Shown here: piece by piece, positions 21,423-31,475 of the stretch
Layout of the letters: each line of letters opens with the position of its first letter
Position numbering within the stretch: position 1 is the stretch's first letter
Assembly (NCBI GenBank): GCA_030765065.1
Contig: CM060985.1
Location: forward strand, 2,294,001 to 2,358,000
DNA length: 64,000 nt
Reading direction: 5' to 3'
Source: Deroplatys truncata
Taxonomy: Eukaryota > Arthropoda > Insecta > Mantodea > Mantidae
Notes under the pieces: model-generated
What the model was told of the DNA's origin: nothing
The model's database searches: none
The model's input: the letters and a program-made list of their open reading frames with translations, nothing else
Program-made: the position numbers and the translations under genes

Positions 21423-22443
21423 TACGCCTGTTTCGGACGAAAAGCGAGAACTATAGTAGAGGAAAATCCGTCGGCGAATGGCAAGAGATCGCCGTAACCG
21501 TTCCTTAAATCTATGTTGACCGTCTTGAAGTCTTGCTGAATCAAGGGTACCCAATTTTGGGGAAAAAACGTCTTTTCATCGCTCATGTAAGTGTTGCTGC
21601 TTCTTTCGTATTCCACGGCCGCGCTCTCTATGACTTGGGCGAAGGTGTCGCCCACGACTTGCGGGGTCATAAGATTACAATAAATGAACATTTCGTAAGG
21701 AAACCCCATATAAGGATCTACGGGGTGTTTAGCAGCTTTTTCGAGAATGACGTTGACGTAGGGCTCGAAACCCAACATTTTTGCCATAGCGGGCGTTAAG
21801 AGCAAACTGTGGATGCGGTGTAGAGCTCCCGGAGGGTCCTCCGATTTTGAAACGTCTGGTTTTGGTCTGACGGGACGAGCCGCCACGGTTTCTGCTGCCC
21901 CGAAGCCGGGGGCTTCGGTTTCGGTTTCGGCTTGGGTCTCTGGTGGGGCGCATCGTTCAGAGCTTCGTATTCGCCGACCGCGTACGGTACGGACGTGCGC
22001 GCGACATTTTCCACAAACCCGTCGAACGGAATGTCAGGTAGTGGTTCGGGATGGGCGACGGCGGCATTCACGCCCACCGTCTTCTTGCGCTCGTCGAAGA
22101 GGAAGAAGTTTTCCACGTGCAAGTGTTCGAGTAGAACGGCGTTGACGAGGTTCACCAAGTCTTTGGGATTGTGCACGATGCCTTGCGGCATTTCCAGGCT
22201 GAATTTGGAATGCGTGGGGAGGAGCGTCATGGTGTACTTGGTGCCCACCAGACGGGCATCGTCTCGCGAAAGGTTATAAAATTTCACCGGATACCTGACC
22301 TTTTGCAGGGCGACCTCCCATTCTCCCTGCAGAACGATTCTCTCGGGCAAGATGTTAGAAAATCTGGCCGTGGTGTTGTCGGTAAAGTGTTCCATGGAAG
22401 CGTTGCTCACGAGAGTGATGGAGAAGGGCTTGGTCTTAATCAT
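21422..22443 (-). pseudogene. Probable minor capsid (penton-like) protein, frameshifted
   Basis: The ATG at 22443 overlaps the integrase stop (ATGA). The N-terminal half shows the family-type TLVSNASMEHF, NILPERIVLQGEWEVAL and VRYPVKFYN segments. The C-terminal half, in another frame, shows FIYCNLMTPQVVGDTF, DLRNGYGDLLPFADG and VLAFRPKQA. The halves are separated by a frameshift between about 21885 and 21935, near a Lys-Pro dipeptide repeat that is prone to slippage. Two-part proteins with this pattern are conserved in animal Polintons. I take it as the single jelly-roll minor capsid protein from its position and conservation, but I could not confirm the fold. Confidence 0.65.
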
Positions 22444-23495
22444 GTCGAATCGATGGTCGAAGCCAGAACCCACGAGTTAAACTTTGCCGGATACCCCTTC
22501 CACTTTACCAAGACCTGCTTGTTGCGCCCTCGGCCCTTGGTCTGTAAAACGCGTTCGATCTTAAACGTCCGAGGTAGCGCGACCTTTTGTAGCTCCTCGG
22601 TGTAAAATATGCCGTCTATGGTTTCTCCGGCCAGATCCTTCAACTTATATACCACTGGCCGACCGCGCACCACCTCGGCTATCCGAAATATTTCGTCCGT
22701 CCAATTCTGCTCGTAGCCCTTGTCGAATTTCATTTTTTCTTTAGAGATGCGCACGTGATCGCCCACGGAAAATCTGGGTTTCCCTGCGCGAGGTAGGGTC
22801 CTATTTCCGTAGAGATTGCGGTACACTCGTAAATGTTAGATTCGTTCACGTCCTTCGGAGCCATTTTAATGGACCTGTGATGCGAGCTATTGTACGACTC
22901 GAGTAAGGCCGGAAGGACTTCCAGGTATCTGTAACTGTTTTTGTGCGTGAAATACCTCCACATCTTGGTTTTTAAGGTGCGGTTGAAGCGCTCCACGACG
23001 CTGGCTTTAACGTTATTTTTGGTTGTGTAATGTTTCACGTCGTGTTTCTTCAGAAAGTCGCGAAAAGTCTTGTTGGTAAACTCGGTTCCCTTGTCCGTTT
23101 GGAGGACCCTGGGGACGCGTTGGGAGAATATGGAGCGAAACGCGTGCGCAACCTCGGTACCCAGCTTCGATTTCAGGGGTACGGCCCAAGCATATTTGGA
23201 AAATACGTCGATAACGGTCAGAATGTACACGTAAGGTTTGTTATGTTCCCTCACGCTGTTCATGACGTTTAGATCGGCCTCCCAAAGATCGTCCATATTC
23301 GTCACGTGATAATATCTGGTGGGGAACCGCTTTCTGACCCGGTTTGTGCAGAGTGTAACTGTCCTGGGTTTGAAGGAAGGACTCGATGTTCGCCTTAGAC
23401 GCACCCGTGGCCTTTCGAAGGGGCTTGACCGTACCCAAACCGGCATAGTGTTCCGGTTTGGCATAGTATCGCCTTAGCGCCTTCCATTCCTTCAT
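22440..23495 (-). pseudogene. Polinton integrase (DDE core plus chromodomain), two frameshifts
   Basis: This retroviral-type integrase would catalyse strand transfer of the linear element. The N-terminal part (LRRYYAKPEHYAGLG and QDSYTLHKP) is in one frame. The catalytic core in a second frame has Asp in LWEADL, Asp in LQTDKGTEF and Glu in VVERFNRT. A third frame carries an SH3-like segment (KPRFSVGDHVRISK) and a C-terminal chromodomain (VLVKWKGYP and SWV). Frameshifts lie near 23330 and near 22828. Chromodomains on integrases can bind histone marks and bias insertion to heterochromatin, which would suit insertion in a satellite, but that link is inference. The ATG at 23495 follows the previous stop after three bases. 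Confidence 0.9.
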
Positions 23496-23498
23496 GCT

Positions 23499-23909
23499 TT
23501 ACTTGTACAGGGGTTGCCAGACGCGTTTGCGAAAATGGTACGACGCGGAAGGCGATTTCGATTTCTTTTTCGGAGTGGCAGGGTTTGCCCTCTTCTTTTT
23601 GCGAGGCGAGAGGAGGTTGACCTTTATGGTTCGGGGTTCGACCTCCTGCTTCACCGGCACGCGTTCGTGCACGTCTTCGTAATCGTCGTCGTCGTCGTCG
23701 CCGAGGAAGGGCTTTCTGACTTGTGCCACGAGATCGAGGTAGTTGTCCAATTTATGTTTTACGAGCCGCCACTTTTCGTCGGCAGAGAGCTTTGCGCTCT
23801 GCAGGTTCTGAATTTCTTTAGCCAATCTGGATATGGTGCGGTCTATAGCGTGAAGCTTATCGACGGTCTTTGGTTGCGGTGCAACGAGGATCTGCTTGCC
23901 GTACTTCAT
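23499..23909 (-). CDS. Helical, acidic-then-basic Polinton protein, 136 aa
   Basis: The 136-residue intact frame opens with MKYGKQILVAPQP, which resembles the start of a small protein regularly found between the ATPase and integrase genes of animal Polintons. Residues about 18-65 are strongly helical and charged and may form a coiled coil. A run of six aspartates follows near residue 75, then a lysine-rich tail (RKKKRANPATPKKKSKS). The acidic run is encoded by a CGT/GAC trinucleotide repeat. The ATG overlaps the expected stop of the upstream gene (ATGA, 23909-23906). A role in DNA condensation or as a capsid scaffold is possible but not shown. Confidence 0.72.
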   Translation of the reverse strand: MKYGKQILVAPQPKTVDKLHAIDRTISRLAKEIQNLQSAKLSADEKWRLVKHKLDNYLDLVAQVRKPFLGDDDDDDYEDVHERVPVKQEVEPRTIKVNLLSPRKKKRANPATPKKKSKSPSASYHFRKRVWQPLYK

Positions 23910-23925
23910 CGTGTTAATTTCGACA

Positions 23926-24318
23926 CTAGCACGCCGCCAAGCGAAGCCAAGACGGGTAGGAGAAATGCCGGCAAAAACCTCCTTTTTGAACCAAGATACT
24001 CTTCTTCTTCTTCAGAGGAACCCGTTTATCCGTCAACTTCCTCCAAGAAGCCTTGTGCTTCTTTAGGCGACCCAAGCACTTTGCGGGAAGTTGCACGTGA
24101 CCTCTGCACACGTTGAGCATACATTCGCTAATGGCCTTGATCAGATCGCCATCGGCATTTTTTAACAACTTTTTGCGCAGAGGGGCCTTCGCCTTGGCCA
24201 GAGCCGTCAAATTACCGTGCTGTCTCGCTATGCGAGGACTGGTCAGCGTCGCAAGCCTTAACCTACCTCTAGCCATGCTTGCGCGATAATGACGTTCGCT
24301 CCCAAAGCGGTACTTCAA
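23926..24318 (-). pseudogene. Small basic Polinton protein, C-terminal frameshift
   Basis: The frame encodes 130 residues starting at 24318, where ATGA overlaps the ATPase stop. It is basic, with MARGRLRLATLTSP, LIKAISECMLNVCRG and KRVPLKKKKSILVQKGGF. The last motif (K-rich, then L(V/A)Q.GGF) is typical of a short protein found in most animal Polintons, which normally continues into a hydrophobic, Leu/Pro/Gly-rich tail. Here that tail is present but in the +1 frame, beginning right after GGF at a homopolymer (23972-23977). In that frame the stop would make an ATGA overlap with the next gene. The simplest reading is a one-base indel. Its function is unknown. Confidence 0.75.
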
Positions 24319-25073
24319 TGGCCTCCGTTGGGTAAGACCCTGCCGTGATAATATAGAACGAAACGAACCCGAGTCCTCTCGGCGGTCTCAGTTGGGTACG
24401 AAATAAGAGAGGTTTCCCCCGGCAGCACGCCGGTTCGATACCTGTATCGGGCGGGCGTGTACTGAGTGCAGTCCAACACGAGATACCCGTGAGGGCGTTC
24501 GGTGGCCTTCTCGATAGCCTCCAAGAGAAACCTAGAGTTCCTGGGTTCGACCTGCTGGCACAGTCTCTCGATCTGCATCTTGTCCCGGTTGTTCTTGAAG
24601 ACCACGACGTAGTTTGCATTCAGAGAGATGTTGCGATATTTCTGACCCTGCGGAAACACGTTCTGCAGGATGTAGACGATGCCAAAGCGCTTGTGATGGG
24701 AGTCTGGTGAAAAAATTGGACACGTCCTTCCCGCCCCCCTCCAGCATCAGATGTCGAGGACGACGAGGTCGTTCTCGCCCAACGAAGCAAGTTCGGGTAT
24801 GCCCGCGTGGGTCTCGCAACGCAGAGCCGAGGGTTCGAGTCTCGGCGAATACTCCGGAGGGTGGCACCACAGCACCCTCCTGGGGCGCTCGTCGAACATC
24901 CAGTGCGCGTGGCGTAACAGGTTTTTCACGAAGGTCGACTTCCCGCAGCGCGACGGCCCCGCCACGAGCATCGTGCTGGGAAACTCGAATCGCCCCACGT
25001 CTCGAGGACCGGGCATCGTCTCCTCAGGGGCGCCCGGTTCGAAATGACTTTGGCGCGGCTCTAGACGTCTCAT
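24315..25073 (-). pseudogene. FtsK/HerA-type genome packaging ATPase, two frameshifts
   Basis: This is the packaging motor ATPase shared by Polintons, adintoviruses and related double-stranded DNA viruses. Walker A is clear (AGPSRCGKST, about 24935-24965), and Walker B (NDLVVLD) lies near 24750. Downstream hallmarks are GGGKDVSNFFTR, FPQGQKYRNISLNANYVVVFKN and a basic DK segment. They sit in three frames, with breaks at about 24750 and about 24706. The ATG directly follows the polymerase stop (TAAATG, 25076-25071). Without correction the Walker B aspartates are followed by a stop, so the copy is not functional as written. Confidence 0.88.
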
Positions 25074-28000
25074 TTATGCGTTCCTCTTGAACCTGTAGGG
25101 ATAGGAATCGTGATCGCCGGCGAAAACGCGCTTGTTGACCACCATCCTAAACGTCTTCGAGCTGGGTTCGGTGACGACCGTCCAAGACGGTTTCCGCGAA
25201 ATTTGCGTGCCCGCCAGCTTCACCGCACGGTCGTTGTCCCTCAGCACCACGTCGCGAATCACCTCGGCGTTCACCAGCTCCAGGTTGCCCGAATTGAGCG
25301 TGATCCTCTTCACCTTGCACACCGAGAAGGTCTTGCCCGTCTCGTGGCAAACGATCTCCATGCAGTAGCTCTTGGGCCCCGCGGAGGCGAACCGGGCGAT
25401 GTAAGAGCCCCGCCAGTACTTCTCCAGCTCGTCCGTCATGTCCCCCAGGTGGCGTCCAACGGACGGCGTCCAGTCACCCGGAGCGGCGGCGACGACGACG
25501 GAATCGGTGTCGAAGTAGCAGACCCGTTCTCCCAGCCTCTTGAGGTAGGAGTAGAGCACCAGGCGCGCGTGAGACGTGGTGTAGGCCACCAGGACGGCGT
25601 TGGCGGTGGGGTTGACCTTGCGGTGCTGCTCGCAGTACCTCCACACCGCGTACATGATCCGGTCGGTGACGGGCACGTAGGTCTGCACTTCCACGCCAGG
25701 GTCGTTGAGCAGCTCCAGGAGGCGGTCGTACCGGTCCACCAGCTCGCACGTGGGGAGGTTTTCCCTCTGCCCCAGTTTGCCCCAGAAGCTGTTGAGCATC
25801 AGCTTGGCCAGCTCCCGCCTGCCGGGGTTGGTGGCGATGGCCTGGGGATCCAGGGCGACGCCTTCGTGTTCGAAGAATTGCTCCACGTACTGCTGCTTTG
25901 CGGCAGGGTCGTCGCAATCCGAGGGCCAGCCGGAGGCTTCGGTCTTGATCTTCAAGAACTGATTCACGTAGTCCTCGAAGAGACCCTTGGCTCCGGTGGT
26001 GGGTTCGTGCCGCACCACGTCGTACTCCCAGATCTCGTGGACCCGGAGGAGGCGGTACCCCTCCTCCAGGGTGACCTTCATCTCGTCGACCACCCAGGTA
26101 CCCGACAACGCCCTCTCGCGCTCACCGTGGTGGCACTCGTCTTGGTTCATCGCCTCCGCACAAGCGCGGCATAGCGGGAACATGAGCTTGCCGCCGATGC
26201 GCGCCGGAAGCACCGGGTGGTACAGGTGTTGCGGCGGTAGAACCTCGCACTTCACCAAACCGCCCCCCCACGTCTTCCAAGCGCGGGAATCGATCCACGT
26301 GGATCTTGGGATGGCCCGCGGGGTAGGGCTTCGTCTTGTTCACGTACGGGTACAGGCTGCATACGTCGTAGTAGTAGATCTTGCTATCCCCCTTCGCCTC
26401 GCAGTACGTCTTGGTGCAGTTGGTGCGACGTCCGTAGAAGGCGTCTCTGGGGTTCAGGGGTTCCGGTAGCGCAAAGTCCCTTTCGTGGCGCGTGAGGTCC
26501 TGGTTGGCCTCCATCGCGGCGTTGAACTCGCACTCCCACATTTCCACCACGGCGTAGCCGGCGGCCTTGATCTTGGCCGTGACCTTCTCGGTGCTCTCTA
26601 ACCTGGAGGTCATGGTTTCGTGTCCCGAGTTTTATATCACCGCATGGCGATTGTGAAAGCACCGCCTGCAGCCGTGGTAAAAGCAGTCGTGGAAAAAGTA
26701 CGCGGTTTTTTCAGCCTCTCTGTACCCGTCCACCTTGTGCCCCACGATTTTAACTTCGCGTCCTCGCATGGCGTGCTGGATGACGATGCGGTTTTGCATC
26801 TCTAGCCAAGTTATCCATATGCATGCTGCGCGAGACTGCCGGTCCGCTAGTCGATACCCGTCCGCTGACAAGAGGGCAATTTTTTTAAGCGGCATGAAGC
26901 GCTTTCTATACACGCACATGCACGCCTGCGCGATGGTGACGCATTCTCTGAACGGGTCTATTCCGTTCTCGTCCAAGAATTCCCTTCTGAATTTGGAAAC
27001 TCCCTGACTGAGTAGAAATACGTCCATCTTGCAATACGCCACCATTTCCGCCCTTATGTCGAAGACGTACCCGGAGGACGCCTTTTCTTCGTGCCACTGC
27101 TCGAAAGCTTTCCGACCCTCCGCCGACATGCTCTCCGGACAATAAGCCTTTTGTCGGGAATCGAACCCACGTACTGCTCGTTTTCCTTCGTGTTAAGCAG
27201 GTACGGGAAATAACCTTTGCATTCCTTCAATCCGAAGGTCTTGGAAAAGCGGGAGAGTGGCATGGGTATGAAGTTGAGCGAGTCTAGAAATGTGACGTAA
27301 CCGTACCTCATCCTGTAGATCTTGCTCCCGTTCATGATGAGCTCCGGCGCCCGGTCTAAGTGCACCACCATGTACTTTAATAAAAACTGCCCGTCGTAAG
27401 CTCTGAGGTTATGCGCCACGACGTAGACGTCCCAGGCTTCGAACCTCGCCTGCGCGATGTGCTCGAAAAGCTGCTTCACGGGCTCGTCCATAAACACCCA
27501 TTCTTTGCAACCGCATTCGGTACAGTATGCCGTCTTGTGGCGTTCGTCGATGCAGAGCGGGCAGGCTTGGTACAACACGCACAAGTTAGGTACATGCTCG
27601 TATGTGTCCTTTTTGTCGGTATATGGAATGTTTTGCGTGCATTCAAAGTCGATAAACATAAACACGTACCGGTTTCTTTTGTTCTTTGCGGCATACGGCT
27701 GCATATAGCACATGTGGTTAGAATTCACGTGTGTCTTGCAATGATAGCAGTACTTTTCCCCGCACTCGTGCGCGGTTTTTCTGTGCCTCGCATTCACGAG
27801 CTTATTGCAAAACGTGCACAGCTTTTCTACATCGCACACCGACAGCGCCTTTGGGTAAAAAACGCCTTTTTTTGCGTGGTTTGTAAAGCATGTCGGTCCC
27901 TTAAAATCTCTGTTGCACCCGGCGCAGCGTATGTAGGTGTCAAATCGCGCATCGCACTGCTGATGACATTTAGCACACCTGACGTCGCACCTATGAAATT

Positions 28001-28855
28001 CTTTTTTGTGTGCCGAGGGATAATGACACTGGCGGCAATACCATTTGCATTTAAAGCACTTGTGAAGGTTCACGATAGCATTAAAGTGCCCGGCGTGGAG
28101 CATGACGTCGATGTATTTATCGCATTTCTTATCCGACGCGTACAGCACGTGCTTCCCCGTATGATCGCCAAACACCGTCACAGCGTAGCCCTTTAACGCA
28201 GCGTCAAAGCGTCTGACGTCATCTATCGTACAGCTGTCGTGGCCTTGACCGATGCTCGCACACAAGGCTACGGCCTTCGATTTTTGCAGATAGTCGGAGC
28301 GCGTCATCGTTTTATAGTTGACGTCGCGATCCACTTTGGCTTTAACTACAACAATGGCTCTTGCTAAACACAAGTTGTCTTTGTTGGCTATTTCGACAAT
28401 GCCTTTATTGTCGCTACAGGCATCGCAAGGTTGGTGGCACGAACCCGAGACCTCCTTGGTCCACACAAACGTTACATGAAGAGGACCGCTTAGCAAGAAT
28501 TGTTGGTTACTTTGCATTACTTTTTCGATGCTTCGAACAATGACATCCGCATTCAATTGCTCTACGCGCCTTACGCTTATATTGAAGGCTTTAGACGCCT
28601 CCTTTTCGTCTGTTATGGATATGCCTAAATATCCGGGTTTGTCTTCTAACAGGTTCTCTTTCGCAAACTTTAGAATATCGTTAAACAAATGCGATACCCA
28701 TTGCTCCGGGTTAACATCTCTGGGGACCGGGTTTACGGTAATTTGCGACTCTGTAAAGTCGAAAAAAGCCTTGGCAGCAGTCTCTGCTTGTGCCCTATAA
28801 TTTCGAACGTAGGCTGCAAGGTGTCATCGCGACTTCCCCCGGGTTGCGGCTCCAT
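25074..28855 (-). pseudogene. Protein-primed family B DNA polymerase, several breaks
   Basis: This is the Polinton replicative polymerase with proofreading exonuclease. In order: a cysteine/histidine-rich zinc-binding region (about 28090-27700), Exo I (FIDFECTQ, near 27650), Exo II (VVAHNLRAYDGQF, near 27400), Exo III (AYCKMDVFLL, near 27030), motif A (YYDVCSLYPYVN, near 26360), motif B (KLMLNSFWGKLGQ, near 25790) and motif C (YFDTDSV, near 25510). The breaks are a probable frameshift between 28740 and 28830, a frameshift near 27148, an in-frame TAA at 26634-26632 and a frameshift in a seven-C run near 26266. The start at 28855 is the first ATG below a TATA box at 29052. The 25.0-26.6 kb part is visibly more G/C-rich than the part upstream. 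Confidence 0.92.
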
Positions 28856-29044
28856 CTTATCGTCCGAATGCACCGATCGCTCTTTACCTGCAAAGTGCTG
28901 CTGCTATTTTGTTTTTATTTTAAACTATTTTTCTCGGCTTTAACACTCTGGGAACAACTGCTGCGGCGTATGTTCTGCTATCACTAGGGCGATGGTCAAT
29001 ACCGATCGATGAAGACACCCGCACATGTGCGCGTATTGCTTTAA

Positions 29045-29054
29045 AACTTATATC
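29045..29054 (-). promoter_or_regulatory. TATA box for the main minus-strand gene cluster
   Basis: Minus-strand GATATAAGTTTT has its first TATA T at 29052. The predicted start lies near 29020, and no ATG occurs on this strand between there and the polymerase ATG at 28855. That leaves an AUG-free leader of about 165 bases. No strong initiator is seen at the predicted start, so the call is tentative. Confidence 0.45.
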
Positions 29055-29137
29055 ACGTCAAATAGCACGATTGTATAGCAAAATCCACTATCGCTCCCGT
29101 TTCTCACTACGGCCGGCTGCTCTTGGCACTGGGTTTT

Positions 29138-29170
29138 TATAAGTTCGCTTATCGCAACCGCAGTTTCAGC
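29138..29170 (+). promoter_or_regulatory. Divergent TATA box and TCAG initiator
   Basis: Plus-strand TTTTATAAGTTCG (TATA T at 29138) is followed by TTTCAGC with the A at 29168, which is 30 bases later. It points away from the polymerase promoter about 85 bp away, so the interval 29050-29140 could be a bidirectional control region. It would read into the right arm. Confidence 0.45.
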
Positions 29171-29377
29171 ATGCGCGTCGAGTTAAATGCCTCATTAAAA
29201 ATCCTGACGCCTTATTTCGCCACAACTCTCCAAGTTGTAATCGCAGTCATTTCCGGTGCACTTCCGGTCACACCATCCATCCATCCACCGCTGCACTTTT
29301 CCCTACCATCGACCATAAAACCGCATTTAAAAGATTTTCTCGCTAATGAGCATCCGTTCGCACGGCCATTTTTTTAA
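29171..29377 (+). CDS. Weak small open frame below the divergent promoter (68 aa)
   Basis: The ATG at 29171 is three bases after the predicted start site and opens a 68-codon frame (MRVELNASLKILTPYF at its start) with a hydrophobic centre. I recognise no family, and the leader would be almost absent. It may be chance, and is listed only because it is the first frame below a plausible promoter. Confidence 0.2.
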   Translation: MRVELNASLKILTPYFATTLQVVIAVISGALPVTPSIHPPLHFSLPSTIKPHLKDFLANEHPFARPFF

Positions 29378-29520
29378 AGTTATCGTGCAGTTTGCAACTC
29401 TTTAAACGCGGCTGCTTTATCAGCACCGTTCTCACGGTCATTTTTCAAGTTATCGCGCAGTTTGCAACTCTTTAACCGCGGCTGCCATATTGTAACACGC
29501 ATCGACTGCTTCATCAGCAC
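29360..29520 (+). repeat. Short direct repeats of a TTATCGCGCAGTTTGC element
   Basis: A stretch of the type TTATCGCGCAGTTTGCAACT followed by CTTTAA and CGCGGCTG occurs near 29377 and again near 29450. A third copy lies near 31556, followed each time by similar sequence (CATATTG or CATATCG, then ACGCATCGACTGC for the last two). These are repeated blocks in the non-coding right arm. Confidence 0.7.
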
Positions 29521-29589
29521 ACGCTCATTCACGTACTGCTGCTTCCGCTGCACATGAGAATCGTTCTTTTTTACTGTTTTCTCCGATAC

Positions 29590-30270
29590 TAACGTGAGCA
29601 GAACTATAACGCTTGCTACATGTTGCTAATAGTGGTTGAGCTTGCACTCCCACTAGCGCTTTTCGCGGAAGGTTAAGTATTTCCGCACGGTTATGTGATT
29701 TATTAAGTGCGTGTGGAGTTAAAAACAGTACCATGCCTCAACTTCAACATCAGTGTCAAATATTTAAAACTATCGGTGTCGTGTGTAGTGATTTTGTGTT
29801 GTGCTGTGCATAAAATCTGAGAAAAATCACGCACAAACTTTCGACGCGAGCAACAAGTGGATGTGTGCCCTTGTTGCACGCATTGTAATAAACTGTCAAA
29901 TATGGCCGCCAACCGCACCATCAACGACATTAGGAGGAAAGACTAACGCGAGCAGAACTATAACGCTTGCTACATGTTGCTAATAGTGGTTGAGCTTGCA
30001 CTCCCACTAGCGCTTTTCGCTGAAAGTTAAGTATTTCCGCACGGCTATGTGATTTATTAAATGCGTGTGGAGTTAAAAACAGTGCCCCGCCACAACTTCA
30101 ACATCAGTGTCAAATATTTAAAACTATCAGTGGCGTGTGTAGTGATTTTGTGATGTGCGGTGCATAAAATCTGAGAAAAATCACGCACAAACTTTCGACG
30201 CGAGCAACAAGTGGCTGTGTGCCCTTATTGCACGCATTGCAATAAACTGTCGAATATGGCCGTCAACCGC
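29590..30270 (+). repeat. 354-bp tandem duplication in the Polinton right arm
   Basis: Copy one runs 29590-29943 and copy two runs 29944 to about 30270. Both start TAACG(T/C)GAGCAGAACTATAAC and contain TTGCACTCCCACTAGCGC, TTAAAAACAGTRCC and AAACTTTCGACGCGAGCAAC. They differ by a small number of substitutions. A shorter internal duplication (TGTCGAATATGGCCG) follows at 30245-30300. No gene is supported here. Confidence 0.85.
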
Positions 30271-30516
30271 ACCCTGTCGAATATGGCCGCCAAGCGCACC
30301 ATCAGCAACAGCATGGTAGGTGGAAAAAGCCTGTCCTTCTCCTTGTATTTTCATAGTTGTCATAAATACAAATAGAAACTTCCATTTTCGCAATCCATTA
30401 TATAAAATTAATGCAAAAAACTTATGCCAAAAACGTATTGCCATCAAAAACAAATAAATAATACCTCTAAACGAAATGCGTTGAAAAGGAATATGGACAT
30501 GAAATAAGCCGACAAG

Positions 30517-30600
30517 CTATGACAGCTGTGACGGTGTTTGGCGATCATACGGGGAATCACGTGCTGTACCCGTCGTGCAAACTGCACGATAGCATGAAAA
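30517..30600 (+). pseudogene. Inverted fragment of the DNA polymerase gene
   Basis: On the plus strand the stretch encodes VTVFGDHTGNHVLY, almost the same as VTVFGDHTGKHVLY in the polymerase zinc-finger region (minus strand, about 28190-28130). The nucleotides match as well (GTGACGGTGTTTGGCGATC, then ATACGGGGAA and CACGTGCTGTAC). Similarity fades after about 60-80 bp. It is a displaced, inverted scrap of the element's own gene or of a relative. Confidence 0.75.
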
Positions 30601-30741
30601 ATGACCGTGTGAACGGAAGTAGTCGGTTGGTCGCCGCGCGAACCAACTTCCCAGTGTGCCAACTTTCAACATGCACTGCCCTAACAAACAACGTGCAATT
30701 TGTGCCTTATCAAGCGGTGTCGCTACTATTAAATGTGTGTG

Positions 30742-31150
30742 TGCCTATTTAATTTTTATTTTCTTTTGCACTGCACACTTTTGTGTTAATATATATATAC
30801 ATTTTCAATTTTGTCATTGTGTGGATTTTGTTTGTTAAATTTTTTATACGCTACTATTATAGTGTGTGTGCCTATTTAATTTTTTGAAAGCCCGAAAAAT
30901 AGAGTTTGTGAGCGAATGTATGTGTGTGTGAATGTGTGTGTGTGTGCCTATTTAATTTTTATTTTCTTTTGCACTGCACACTTTTGTGTTAAAATATGTA
31001 TACATTTTCAATTTTGTCATTGTGTGGATTTTGTTTGTTAAATTTTTATACGCTACTATTATAGTGTGTGTGTGCCTATTTAATTTTTTAAAAGCCCGAA
31101 AAATAGAAAGAGTTTGTGAGCGAATGTATGTGTGTGAATGTGTGTGTGTG
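30742..31150 (+). repeat. 204-bp tandem duplication, GT- and A/T-rich
   Basis: GCCTATTTAATTTTTATTTT recurs at 30742 and 30946 (period 204). Both copies contain CTTTTGCACTGCACAC, CATTTTCAATTTTGTCATTG and GAAAGCCCGAAAAATAGA or a near variant, and each ends in a TG-rich tract. I see no coding signal. Confidence 0.85.
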
Positions 31151-31179
31151 CGAGTATGTGCCTAGTATTCGTGCGCCGA

Positions 31180-31475
31180 CAAGGGAAAACTTCATCATTT
31201 GCCTACCGGACAGGGACAACCACGAAAAACCTGAAAAAAACACGAAAATTAGAAAGGGCTTCGTCAACCACTACCGCAAACGCCTACCAACAAGGGAAAA
31301 CCTATGAAAAAGCAGAAAGAGCTTGCATTCGTCTACCAACCAGAGAAAACCCCGAAAAACTAGTTATTTTTTTTAAAAAAAAAAGAAAACGAAAAAAAAG
31401 AAAACGAAAAGAAAACGAAAAAAAAGAAAACGAAAAAAAAGAAAAGAAAAAAAAGAAGAAAGAAAAAAAGACGGA
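31180..31475 (+). repeat. Repeated ACAAGGGAAAACC motifs and A/G-rich tract
   Basis: Three diverged copies of a unit with CTACC..ACAAGGGAAAAC followed by GAAAAA (near 31180, 31290 and 31335) run into a purine tract of about 100 bp. The tract is built from AAAAGAAAACG and AAAAAAAAG units (31373-31470). The open frames here are lysine-only low complexity and not credible genes. Confidence 0.75.

Noticed and set aside
25110-26174. 354-codon plus-strand frame opposite the polymerase gene
   Set aside because: It is antisense to well-defined polymerase motifs. The long frame results from high G/C in that part of the gene.
27411-28196. 261-codon plus-strand frame
   Set aside because: It is antisense to the zinc-binding and exonuclease region of the polymerase, with no independent domain.
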